From Clostridium sp. MSJ-8 (lineage in GTDB: Bacteria > Bacillota > Clostridia > Clostridiales > Clostridiaceae), in contig NZ_JAHLQH010000049.1 of the NCBI RefSeq assembly GCF_018918325.1, positions 62,001 through 126,000 of the forward strand: 64,000 nt of DNA, in the 5' to 3' direction. The stretch's first letter is position 1, and the number at the start of each line of letters is the position of its first letter. The position numbers and the translations under genes are program-made. Below the pieces are notes generated by a model. It did no database searches and was not told the DNA's origin. It saw only the letters and a list, made by a program, of their open reading frames with translations. This document shows, one piece after another, positions 30,479 through 38,787 of the stretch.

Positions 30479-30641
30479 TTGATTTTATAGTATATAAATA
30501 ATATAAAAAAATAAATAATAGTTCGGCAAAAGAAAAAATAAATATAAAAAAATGACATAAAATGATGAAATGAATGCACAATTATGTTATAATACGAATG
30601 TTGTGAAAAGAAACAAAAATTTTATTCGGTCGGAGGTAAAA

Positions 30642-32072
30642 ATGAAAGACTTATATAGTACACCATTAAATTCAAGATATGCATCTAAAGAAATGAGCCA
30701 TATTTTTTCAGATGATAAGAAATTCTCAACATGGAGAAAGTTATGGGTTGCCTTAGCAGAATGTGAAAAAGAATTAGGATTAAATATAACAGATGAACAA
30801 ATAGCAGAATTAAAGGCACATATATATGATATAAACTATGATGATGCTGCAAAGAGAGAAAAAGAAGTTAGACATGATGTAATGAGCCATGTATATGCAT
30901 ATGGATTACAATGCCCAAAAGCAAAGGGAATAATCCATTTAGGAGCTACTAGCTGTTATGTTGGCGATAATACAGATGTTATAATAATGAAAGAAGCTTT
31001 ACTATTAGTTAAGAAGAAGATAGTAACTGTTTTAGATAGATTAAGTAAGTTTGCTCTTCAATATAAAGACTTACCAACTCTTGGTTTTACACATTTTCAA
31101 CCTGCACAATTAACAACTGTAGGTAAGAGAGCTACATTATGGATGCAAGATTTAGTAATGGATATGGAAAACATAGATCACTTAATATCAACTCTTAAAT
31201 TAAGAGGAGTTAAAGGTACTACAGGAACTCAAGCAAGTTTTATGAATCTTTTTGAAGGTGATGAAGAAAAGGTTAAGAAGCTTGATAAGATGGTAGCTGA
31301 AAAGATGGGATTCACTAAGAGCTTTGGAGTTACTGGACAAACATATCCAAGAAAATTAGATTCTATAGTTTTAAATACATTATCAGAAGTTGCACAAAGT
31401 GCATACAAATTCTCTAATGATTTAAGACTTCTTCAAAATATGAAAGAAATGGAAGAACCATTTGAAAAGCATCAAATAGGTTCATCTGCAATGGCTTATA
31501 AGAGAAATCCAATGAGAAGTGAAAGAATGGGAGCTCTTGCTAGATATGTAATAGTTGATTCATTAAATCCAGCAATTACAGCATCAACTCAATGGTTTGA
31601 AAGAACATTAGATGATTCGGCAAACAAGAGAATATCAGTTGCAGAAGCATTTTTAGCATTAGATGGTGTATTAAATCTATATATAAATATATCAGAAAAC
31701 ATGGTTGTTTATGAAAAAGTAATAGCTTCTCATGTTAAAAGAGAACTTCCATTTATGGCTACAGAAAACATAATGATGGAATCTGTAAAAAGAGGTGGAG
31801 ATAGACAAGAGCTTCATGAAAGAATAAGAGAACATTCTATGGCAGCAGCTCAAAGAGTAAAGGGTGAAGGATTAGATAATGATTTAATACAAAGAATTAT
31901 TAATGATAAATCTTTCAATCTATCAGAAGAAGAAATATTAGGAATAATAGATCCTAGCAAATTCGTTGGAAGAGCACCAAGTCAAGTAGTTGAATTTATA
32001 GATGAATATGTTAAACCAATTATTGATGCTAACAAAGATGCAGTAGATATTCATAGTGAAATAAACGTATAG
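30642..32072 (+). CDS. purB: Adenylosuccinate lyase
   Basis: PurB acts twice in purine synthesis, splitting SAICAR to AICAR and adenylosuccinate to AMP, each with release of fumarate. The fumarase/aspartase signature is GSSAMAYKRNPMRSERMGALAR. HDVMSHVYAYG, GATSCYVGDNTD and GFTHFQPAQLTTVGKRA supply active-site regions. At 476 residues it is the longer form frequent in clostridia. ATG 30642 after CGGAGGT is the start; the upstream frame extension lacks a ribosome binding site. A TATAAT at 30588-30593 may be its -10 element. ATAGTTCGG at 30518-30526 resembles a PurBox half-site. Confidence 0.95.
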   Translation: MKDLYSTPLNSRYASKEMSHIFSDDKKFSTWRKLWVALAECEKELGLNITDEQIAELKAHIYDINYDDAAKREKEVRHDVMSHVYAYGLQCPKAKGIIHLGATSCYVGDNTDVIIMKEALLLVKKKIVTVLDRLSKFALQYKDLPTLGFTHFQPAQLTTVGKRATLWMQDLVMDMENIDHLISTLKLRGVKGTTGTQASFMNLFEGDEEKVKKLDKMVAEKMGFTKSFGVTGQTYPRKLDSIVLNTLSEVAQSAYKFSNDLRLLQNMKEMEEPFEKHQIGSSAMAYKRNPMRSERMGALARYVIVDSLNPAITASTQWFERTLDDSANKRISVAEAFLALDGVLNLYINISENMVVYEKVIASHVKRELPFMATENIMMESVKRGGDRQELHERIREHSMAAAQRVKGEGLDNDLIQRIINDKSFNLSEEEILGIIDPSKFVGRAPSQVVEFIDEYVKPIIDANKDAVDIHSEINV

Positions 32073-32180
32073 TAAAAAAACCAATGTTATTTGGTTTGAT
32101 TAATATTATGTTTATTATTAGTATCGATATTATATGTTTTTATAAATAGCATAATTTCATTAAGTATTTACTAATATAAT

Positions 32181-32263
32181 AAAAAAGAGTAAAGATCCTT
32201 AAATACTATAAACTCGTTAGAGCTCAGACAGTATAGTATTTTTAACGGGATCTTTACTTTTTT
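32181..32263 (+). terminator. Two-tier hairpin terminator after purB
   Basis: The outer stem (AAAAAAGAGTAAAGATCC with GGATCTTTACTTTTTT) and inner stem (AAATACTATA with TATAGTATTT) are separated by an asymmetric internal loop, TT against TTAACG. The apical loop contains a CTC-GAG mini-hairpin. It could terminate on both strands. Its shape matches the hairpin at 56621-56699. Between here and 32488 I see nothing but AT-rich sequence. Confidence 0.75.
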
Positions 32264-32487
32264 ATTATAAGAAATACTAAATTCTATTATAGATAATTTA
32301 CTTAAATCAATAATTTTTATGTTCCTTTTTCAACAAACAATTGTATTACAATTAAAAGTCGACATTATGGGAAAACTTTTAATACAAACAGTACATAAAA
32401 ATAGAAGAATAGCCTATGTAAAGGTTAATATAATTAAAAATTACATTAAAGTTTAAAAAAAGTTAAATTATTAATATATTATTTACA

Positions 32488-32502
32488 ATAAAAACGTTAC
32501 CA
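32488..32502 (+). promoter_or_regulatory. CcpA (cre)-like site before pulA
   Basis: ATAAAAACGTTACCA differs from the cre consensus WTGNAANCGNWNNCW at one constrained position (A for G). It overlaps TTTACA at 32483-32488, a possible -35, and lies 82 bases before the pulA start. Catabolite control of a starch-debranching enzyme is biologically expected, but the call rests on one motif. Confidence 0.45.
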
Positions 32503-32583
32503 AAACATAAAAACTAGGTTAGAATAGAATTAACGTTTATAAGATAATTGTAAACAAATTTATAAAAAAGGGGAGACATATAG

Positions 32584-35500
32584 ATGTTAAAAACTTCAAA
32601 TGCAAAAAGAATTATTAGTGTACTTCTTTGTGTAGTTATGGCATTTTGTTTGGTTCAGTTGCCAAAGACAACAAAAGCTGAAGATAGTTCAGAAGTTGCA
32701 ACTAATATAAACAAAGATGGCAAAAGCTATGTAAAGGTATACTATACAAGAGAAGATAAGGATTACTCAGGTTGGAATATTTGGGTATGGGTAGACGGAA
32801 CTAAGAGCGAAGGTGGACATGCAGAAGAATTTGATGGAGTAGATAGTAAGGGTGCTTACAAAGTTATTGCTAGAGATTCAGATGCAGGAAAGCTTGGAGT
32901 AATTGTTAGAACAGATTCATGGCAAAAGGCTTATGATGGTGATGTATTTGTAGATTTATCAAAGGGTGATACAGAATTAGATTTCACAGATGGAAATTAT
33001 ACAGAAGTAAAACCTACTAGCGAATATAGTAATGTTACTGTTAATGTTCATTATTATAGATTTGATAATAACTATGATGATTGGGATGTTTATTCTTGGA
33101 TGAAGACATCAGGCGCAGTTAAATTTACTACAGATTCATTTGGAGCAGTAGCAACTTTAAACTATGCTGATATGACATCAGATGATAACATTGGATATAT
33201 AGTAAGACAAGGCGGAGATACTTGGGCAGGAAGAGAACAAAGTACTTTAAATGATGGTAATAGATATATAAATAAAACTTGTATTAATGCAGATGGACAA
33301 GTAGATGTATATGTAGTTCAAGGTGATAAATTAACTTACTTTAATGCTACAGATGCAGATGTTGCAAAACAACCTAAATTTACAGCTGCTAAGATAGATA
33401 CATTAACAAACGTATCATTTACATCAACATTCTCAGTATTAGATGATGCAGGAAATAATGACTTAAGTATAGAAACAGCAAATGGAGAAGCTGTAGCAAT
33501 AAGTTCAACAAATATTGCTGAAGATGGAAAGAGTGGTACAATAACTACTGCTTCAAATTTAGATTTCTCATCAAATACTTATATATTAAAAGCTACAAAC
33601 CCATCTAGTGGTTTAGAAGTTACAAAGGAAATGACACTTGGAGCAATATATAACAGTGCTGATTTTGCAAATATGTATACTTATGATGGTTCTTTAGGTG
33701 CTTTATATACTAAGAATTCAACACAATTTGTATTATGGGCACCAACAGCTAGTGATGTAAAATTAGTTGTATATGGTAAGGATGGAAAAGACCTTTCTGT
33801 TTCGGCTCAACAAAAAGTTGATATGGTAAAAGGCGATAATGGTGTATGGACTACTACATTAAATGGCGATCAAAATGGTGTTTATTATAACTATGAAGTT
33901 ACTTCTGGTGGTGTTACTAATGAAACTGTTGATCCATATGCAAAAGCAGTTGGAGTTAATGGTGAAAGAGGAATGGTTGTAGATTTAGATTCTACAGACC
34001 CAACAGGATGGGAATTACAAAATAGACCTAAATTAGATTCAATAACAGATGCGACAGTATATGAAATGCATATTAGAGATTTCTCAATAGGAGAAGATTC
34101 AGGAATAACTTACAAAGGTAAATATAAAGGAGTATGGCAATCAGGTACAACTATTCCAGGAACAGATATAAAAACTGGTATAGATCACTTAAAAGAATTA
34201 GGTGTTAACACAGTACAAATTATGCCAACTTATGATTATAACTCAGTAGATGAAACTAAACTAGATACTCCTCAATTCAATTGGGGATATGATCCACAAA
34301 ACTACAATTCATTAGAAGGATCATATTCAAGTGATCCATATACTGCTGAATTAAGAATGACAGAATTTAAAGAATTAATAATGGCTTTACACAATGCAGG
34401 AATAAGAGTAACAATGGATGTTGTTTATAACCATACTGCATTAAGCGAAACTTCTAACTTAAATAAAGCAGTTCCTGATTATTATTACAGACAAGATGCT
34501 ACTGGTGGATTCTCTAATGGATCAGGATGTGGTAATGAATTAGCTTCTGATAGATCAATGGTAAGAAAATATATGGTTGATTCTGTTGCATATTTAGCTA
34601 GTGAATATAAATTAGATGGATTTAGATTTGACCTTATGGCTTTAATTGATAAGGATACAATGTTAGCAATTAGACAAGAACTTGATAAAATTGATTCAAA
34701 TATATCAATAGTTGGAGAAGGTTGGGCTGGTGGCACATCTTCATTAGATGGTACAATGCAATCACTTAAGGCAAACGCAGCTAAGAATTTTGGACAAAGT
34801 CAAATAGCAATGTTTAGTGATGATTTTAGAGATGGTTTAAGAGGAAATGTATTTGATAATAAAGATCTTGGATTCCTTGCAGGAGAAGCTGGATTAGAAG
34901 ATAGAGTTAAATTTGGTATAACTGCAGCAACTATAAGTAATTCATATGCAGATGCATGGGCTTCTCAACCATATCAATGTGTAAATTACGCATCATGCCA
35001 TGATAATTTAACTTTATATGATAGATTAAAAACTGAATGTCCTGATGCAACTGATGAAGAATTAATAGCAATGAACAAAATGTCAGCAGCTATAACTTAC
35101 ACTTCTCAAGGTATACCATTTATGTTATCAGGAGAAGAATTTGCTAGAACTAAGGAAAATGCTGATGGAACTTTAAATGAAAATAGTTACAATGCTTCTG
35201 ATGCTGTTAATGCAATTAAATGGAGCAGAAAAGAACAATATAGCGATTTATATAATTACTATAAAGGTATGATAGCTTTACGTGCTAATCATAAAGCATT
35301 TAGAATGAGTACAACTTCTGATATAGCAAATAATTTAAAATATCTAGATGTTCAAGATTCAAATGTTATTGCTTATACATTAAATGGTTCAGCTGTAGGA
35401 GATAAATGGAATACAATTGCAGTACTATTTAACTCAAATGACAGTGAAGTATCAGTAACATTACCAAGTGAAAATTGGGTAGCAGTTGTTAATGGTGAAT

Positions 35501-35841
35501 CAGCAGGTACTAAGGCACTAGAAACAATTAGTGGCTCAACAGTTACTATACCAGCAAAATCTTCATATGTATTAGTTGATAAAGCTAGCTATGAAGCATC
35601 ACTTGTAAATGATGATAATAATAACAATAATAATAATAACAATAGCAATACTGACAAGAACAATAATACTAATACAACTACTAAAGATACTGATAAAACA
35701 TCTTCTGGAAACAAGAAAGTATCAGATAAGAAAACAGGAGATTCTAATAATTTAGTTGCGTTAGCAATGGCTTCTGCAGTAGCAGCTTTAGGGGTAAGCG
35801 TAGCATATGTTTATAATCGTAAAAAACAAAGACAAAATTAA
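32584..35841 (+). CDS. pulA: Secreted type I pullulanase with C-terminal KTGD anchor
   Basis: Hydrolyses alpha-1,6 branch points of pullulan, starch and glycogen outside the cell. A signal peptide covers about residues 1-32. Two PUD/CBM41-like starch-binding modules follow (about 37-140 and 145-255), then a CBM48-like module near 370. The GH13 catalytic domain carries the pullulanase signature FNWGYDP, region I DVVYNH (612-617), nucleophile Asp683 in GFRFDL, acid/base Glu712 in VGEGW and Asp807 in CHDN. A beta domain and an Asn-rich linker precede KKTGDSNN, a hydrophobic helix and KKQRQN, the layout of a sortase-type or membrane anchor. Monocistronic, with its own terminator. Confidence 0.94.
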   Translation: MLKTSNAKRIISVLLCVVMAFCLVQLPKTTKAEDSSEVATNINKDGKSYVKVYYTREDKDYSGWNIWVWVDGTKSEGGHAEEFDGVDSKGAYKVIARDSDAGKLGVIVRTDSWQKAYDGDVFVDLSKGDTELDFTDGNYTEVKPTSEYSNVTVNVHYYRFDNNYDDWDVYSWMKTSGAVKFTTDSFGAVATLNYADMTSDDNIGYIVRQGGDTWAGREQSTLNDGNRYINKTCINADGQVDVYVVQGDKLTYFNATDADVAKQPKFTAAKIDTLTNVSFTSTFSVLDDAGNNDLSIETANGEAVAISSTNIAEDGKSGTITTASNLDFSSNTYILKATNPSSGLEVTKEMTLGAIYNSADFANMYTYDGSLGALYTKNSTQFVLWAPTASDVKLVVYGKDGKDLSVSAQQKVDMVKGDNGVWTTTLNGDQNGVYYNYEVTSGGVTNETVDPYAKAVGVNGERGMVVDLDSTDPTGWELQNRPKLDSITDATVYEMHIRDFSIGEDSGITYKGKYKGVWQSGTTIPGTDIKTGIDHLKELGVNTVQIMPTYDYNSVDETKLDTPQFNWGYDPQNYNSLEGSYSSDPYTAELRMTEFKELIMALHNAGIRVTMDVVYNHTALSETSNLNKAVPDYYYRQDATGGFSNGSGCGNELASDRSMVRKYMVDSVAYLASEYKLDGFRFDLMALIDKDTMLAIRQELDKIDSNISIVGEGWAGGTSSLDGTMQSLKANAAKNFGQSQIAMFSDDFRDGLRGNVFDNKDLGFLAGEAGLEDRVKFGITAATISNSYADAWASQPYQCVNYASCHDNLTLYDRLKTECPDATDEELIAMNKMSAAITYTSQGIPFMLSGEEFARTKENADGTLNENSYNASDAVNAIKWSRKEQYSDLYNYYKGMIALRANHKAFRMSTTSDIANNLKYLDVQDSNVIAYTLNGSAVGDKWNTIAVLFNSNDSEVSVTLPSENWVAVVNGESAGTKALETISGSTVTIPAKSSYVLVDKASYEASLVNDDNNNNNNNNNSNTDKNNNTNTTTKDTDKTSSGNKKVSDKKTGDSNNLVALAMASAVAALGVSVAYVYNRKKQRQN

Positions 35842-35874
35842 TTAAATATTATCTTTAAGATAAATAAATAGATG

Positions 35875-35919
35875 AAGATACCTAAATGTTATAAGTAACA
35901 TTTTAGGTATCTTTTTTTT
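35875..35919 (+). terminator. Terminator after pulA
   Basis: A 17-bp stem (AAGATACCTAAATGTTA against 35896-35913, one bulged T) closed by a four-base loop, followed by eight Ts. Confidence 0.92.
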
Positions 35920-35921
35920 AC

Positions 35922-35942
35922 TTTTTAGGAAATTATATTTTA
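35922..35942 (+). repeat. Post-terminator motif, copy B
   Basis: TTTTTAGGAAATTATATTTT follows the pulA terminator and continues similar to copy C for about 30 bases. The rest of the 35943-36152 gap holds an 18-base motif at 36016-36033 shared with 26381-26398, and otherwise nothing I recognise. Confidence 0.5.
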
Positions 35943-36152
35943 TTTATAGTCGTAGATAAGTATCTTAGATATAGTGTTTAAGTAATATTAAAACATACTA
36001 TCTAAAGAATTAAGAAAGAAAAATAGTGCCATGACAGCATCCTAAAATAAGTTTTGAAACTTGTGATAAAGCTTTGTAATTCATTCATTTTGCATAAAGT
36101 TAAAGTGATTATTCCACAAATGGATATAAAATGCAAATGATAAAAATAAAAT

Positions 36153-36182
36153 TTGACTATGATAATCAATATCAATTAAAAT
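36153..36182 (+). promoter_or_regulatory. Promoter with Fur box ahead of the flavinylation cluster
   Basis: TTGACT at 36153-36158, an 18-base spacer and TAAAAT at 36177-36182 form a promoter. Between them, 36155-36173 matches 16 of 19 positions of the Fur consensus GATAATGATAATCATTATC. The 7-1-7 core TGATAAT-C-AATATCA has one imperfect half. A repressor bound there would cover the whole promoter. This is the only strong Fur-like site I see in the window. Confidence 0.75.
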
Positions 36183-36230
36183 AATTTTTGAAAGTTCATA
36201 AAAAATTAATAAACAGAAAGGAGGAAGAAA

Positions 36231-36911
36231 ATGAAAAAGAAAATTATATCAATTGCATCTTTAATTATTGGTATAGCATTAATTGTAATAATATGTGTGT
36301 ATAATGGCAGTTCACATAAGGAAAAAGAAAATGTAGCATCTAATAAAACTGAAGAAAAAGTATCTTCAAAAGATAATAAAGAAAAAAATGAAGAGAAAGA
36401 AAGTTCAAAGGATAATGAGAAAAAAGAAGATCAAGCAGTTATAGAGGATAATGCTACTGATGAAAATAACAATACAGAAGAAGAACAACCAGTACAAAAT
36501 ACAGAAAATAAGGAAGACAAGCCACTATCCTCTACTAATTCTCAACAACAAACAGCTAATACAACAACATCAACCAATAATGTTGTAGAAAATAAGAATA
36601 GTAATAGTGGTGTTACATCAAATGATAATAATGTAATTAGCAGTAAGTATAAAGATGGAACTTATAAAGGAACAGCTGACGGATATAATGGACCGGTTAC
36701 AGTAAGTGTAACTATAGCAAGTGATAAGATAACTGCAATTAATGTTATAAGTTATGAAGATGATGATGAATTTTTTAATGAAGCAAAAGGTGTAATAAAT
36801 AAGATAATTTCTAATCAAGGAACTAATGTTGATGTAGTAAGTGGTGCTACATATAGTTCAAAGGGAATAATAAATGCTTCTGCATCAGCTATAAATAGTG
36901 CAAAAAATTAA
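36231..36911 (+). CDS. Membrane-anchored FMN-binding (FMN_bind) domain protein
   Basis: A 226-residue extracytosolic redox protein. One N-terminal membrane helix (about residues 5-23) is not followed by a lipobox cysteine. A Lys/Glu/Asn/Thr-rich linker (about 25-135) reaches across the wall. The C-terminal FMN_bind domain (about 138-224) starts at YKDGTYKGTADGYNGPVTVSVTI and contains SGATYSS, with Thr207 the expected site where ApbE attaches FMN covalently. The ApbE domain is encoded two genes downstream. Such proteins pass electrons at the outer membrane face. A Fur-box promoter lies 50 bases upstream, so iron limitation probably induces it. Confidence 0.88.
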   Translation: MKKKIISIASLIIGIALIVIICVYNGSSHKEKENVASNKTEEKVSSKDNKEKNEEKESSKDNEKKEDQAVIEDNATDENNNTEEEQPVQNTENKEDKPLSSTNSQQQTANTTTSTNNVVENKNSNSGVTSNDNNVISSKYKDGTYKGTADGYNGPVTVSVTIASDKITAINVISYEDDDEFFNEAKGVINKIISNQGTNVDVVSGATYSSKGIINASASAINSAKN

Positions 36912-36951
36912 AGGGATAAATAAGATGAATATAAAATAAGGGGGATACAAT

Positions 36952-38703
36952 ATGAAGAAGAAGTTAGTTTTATTAACAGCTTTTTTATTTGGTGCAAATA
37001 CATTTCCAATTGGACAAGTTGCTAATGCAGCTAATAATGATGTTGTTAATGTATATGGAACTAAAACAATGACATTTTCAGAATTTTATCAAAATGAAAT
37101 AACTGGAGAAGCAAAAAATGAAGATGGGTATTATGATACTGTAACATCTGCAACTAAAAGAAAAGCTGGTATTATTCCTGCAATAATGAATAATACAGAT
37201 GTATTTAATGTTGAAGGAATAAAAACTGTTGATGTAAGTATATCAAATGATATATTAACAGGTGAAGGAGTAAGTACTTCTGATGAAGAAGGAATTAAGG
37301 AATTTGCAAAGAGCAAGAATATTGATATATTATATTTTCAATATGAAGATGGAACTGTAAAAGATGCTGATGGAAATGTAGTAGGAGATAATGTTCCTGT
37401 TTATAAGGCAAAGGCCCTAAAAGAAGATGGTAGTTATGGAAAAAGAACATTAGTTAATGAAAAAGCAGTATCAGAAACAAAGGTATCTGTACAAAATCCT
37501 AATGTTACATATGGAACTACTTATGGAGATTATCAATTTAATTTTGATTTAGTAGGATATGATGAAGGATATAAAGATAATTTATATGGTGTAACAATTA
37601 CTAATCAAGAAACAGGAGAAGTATATGGCTCAGTAATATATGAAGATATTTGGCCAGCTACTAAGTCAGGGTTTAAATTACAAATTGCTGTAAATTTAAC
37701 TACAAAAAATATAAGAGGAAATGAAGTAGTTGCAGGAAGATATAAAGGTTTTGGTAAAGGTGTATATACTGTAAGAGTTATGTCAAGAGGATATGAGGAC
37801 TTAGTAATAAATAATATTAATGTAGATGAGAAATTAGAAGTTGCACCTAAACTAAAAACTACAGAATTTAAGGATACAGATTCAAAAGTATCATTACAAA
37901 TAGATACTTCAAATGTAAAAGAAGATTATGTAAGCAAGTTAAAAAATTGCGAAGTGAAGTTAATCTATGGAAGAGATGTAATTGATGCTTCTAAGGTAAA
38001 CATAACTAAATCTGAAGATGGAAAAAATATAACAATAAATAATATGTCGGATATTATAACTAATTATGGTGTGGGAAGCTATACAGTACAATTAGTAGTT
38101 CCTGAATATGCTCCAGAAAACTTGACATTTATTGTGAAAGATACATCTATAGCTAAAACATATTTAAAAGTTAGTGATAAGATATATGAAGCAGATGCTA
38201 ATGTGGAAGTATTAAAAGGTGAAGATGTATCAATAGTTGATAAAGATGGTAACTTCATAAAGGGGTTAGGTAAAGGAGCAACTATAACATTAAATGGTGA
38301 AACAATAAGTCCAAAAGGTACACAAATTACAAGTTATAATGAAGATGAACAAGTACTAAGAATTCTTACAGATAATGATTATTTTACTGAAGGAAATGAA
38401 TATGTGTTAACTGTAGCAACTACAGGATATGATACTTATGAATATAAGTTCAAAGTAGTTACTGAGAAAACAAAAACAGAAGAAATCAAAAAATATGTTA
38501 CTGATAAAAATAACAGTTTAGACATTAAAGATGCAAAGGTCTTAGATGCAAATTTAGAGTCTAGTAAATCAAATGATAAAGAAACTAAAAATATAAATCA
38601 AGGTGGTAAAGCTACAAAAACAGGAGATATTGGTGTGTTACCATATTTCGTAGTGTCATTAGGCTCTTTAGGAGTTTTAACAAGAAAAAAATATAAAAGG
38701 TAA
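36952..38703 (+). CDS. Cell-surface protein of unknown function with KTGD anchor
   Basis: A 583-residue exported protein with a signal peptide (about 1-27, ending ANAANN) and a C-terminal ATKTGD, hydrophobic stretch and RKKYKR tail. The first 150 residues start VYGTKTMTFSEFYQNEI and contain YYDTVTSATKRK. This resembles a clostridial surface family sometimes tied to Tp47-like domains, though I cannot confirm that. Later there are about three beta-rich repeats with YTVRVMSRGYEDL, YTVQLVVPEYAPENL and YVLTVATTGYDTYEY. These recall hemoglobin-interacting (HID/DUF1533) domains. It lies between the FMN_bind and ApbE genes under the Fur-box promoter. A role in iron or heme capture is inference. Confidence 0.6.
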   Translation: MKKKLVLLTAFLFGANTFPIGQVANAANNDVVNVYGTKTMTFSEFYQNEITGEAKNEDGYYDTVTSATKRKAGIIPAIMNNTDVFNVEGIKTVDVSISNDILTGEGVSTSDEEGIKEFAKSKNIDILYFQYEDGTVKDADGNVVGDNVPVYKAKALKEDGSYGKRTLVNEKAVSETKVSVQNPNVTYGTTYGDYQFNFDLVGYDEGYKDNLYGVTITNQETGEVYGSVIYEDIWPATKSGFKLQIAVNLTTKNIRGNEVVAGRYKGFGKGVYTVRVMSRGYEDLVINNINVDEKLEVAPKLKTTEFKDTDSKVSLQIDTSNVKEDYVSKLKNCEVKLIYGRDVIDASKVNITKSEDGKNITINNMSDIITNYGVGSYTVQLVVPEYAPENLTFIVKDTSIAKTYLKVSDKIYEADANVEVLKGEDVSIVDKDGNFIKGLGKGATITLNGETISPKGTQITSYNEDEQVLRILTDNDYFTEGNEYVLTVATTGYDTYEYKFKVVTEKTKTEEIKKYVTDKNNSLDIKDAKVLDANLESSKSNDKETKNINQGGKATKTGDIGVLPYFVVSLGSLGVLTRKKYKR

Positions 38704-38710
38704 AAAATAA

Positions 38711-38760
38711 GGGACGAAGAAGATTTTCTTATATTTATAGGATAAGAAAATCTTCAGTCC
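38711..38760 (+). other. Hairpin inside the flavinylation operon
   Basis: GAAGATTTTCTTAT (38719-38732) pairs perfectly with ATAAGAAAATCTTC (38742-38755), with flanking GGAC and GTCC also able to pair. No U tract follows, so it looks like an mRNA processing or stability element between the surface-protein gene and the ApbE fusion. Confidence 0.6.
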
Positions 38761-38787
38761 TGACTTTGGTGAAAATAAGGAGATTAA

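Noticed and set aside
30518..30628. PurR (PurBox) control of purB
   Set aside because: ATAGTTCGG at 30518-30526, CGAA at 30595 and TTCG at 30625 look like half-sites. The inverted pair is spaced about 26 bases, not the expected 24-25, and the best half-site has no partner.
32359..32368. Spo0A box near pulA
   Set aside because: GTCGACA differs from TTCGACA at a key position and there is no promoter overlap to support it.
35605..35700. Asn/AAT-rich tract at the pullulanase end as a tandem DNA repeat
   Set aside because: It encodes a low-complexity linker between the enzyme and its anchor. The repeats are irregular and expected for such linkers; the same holds for 52230-52440.
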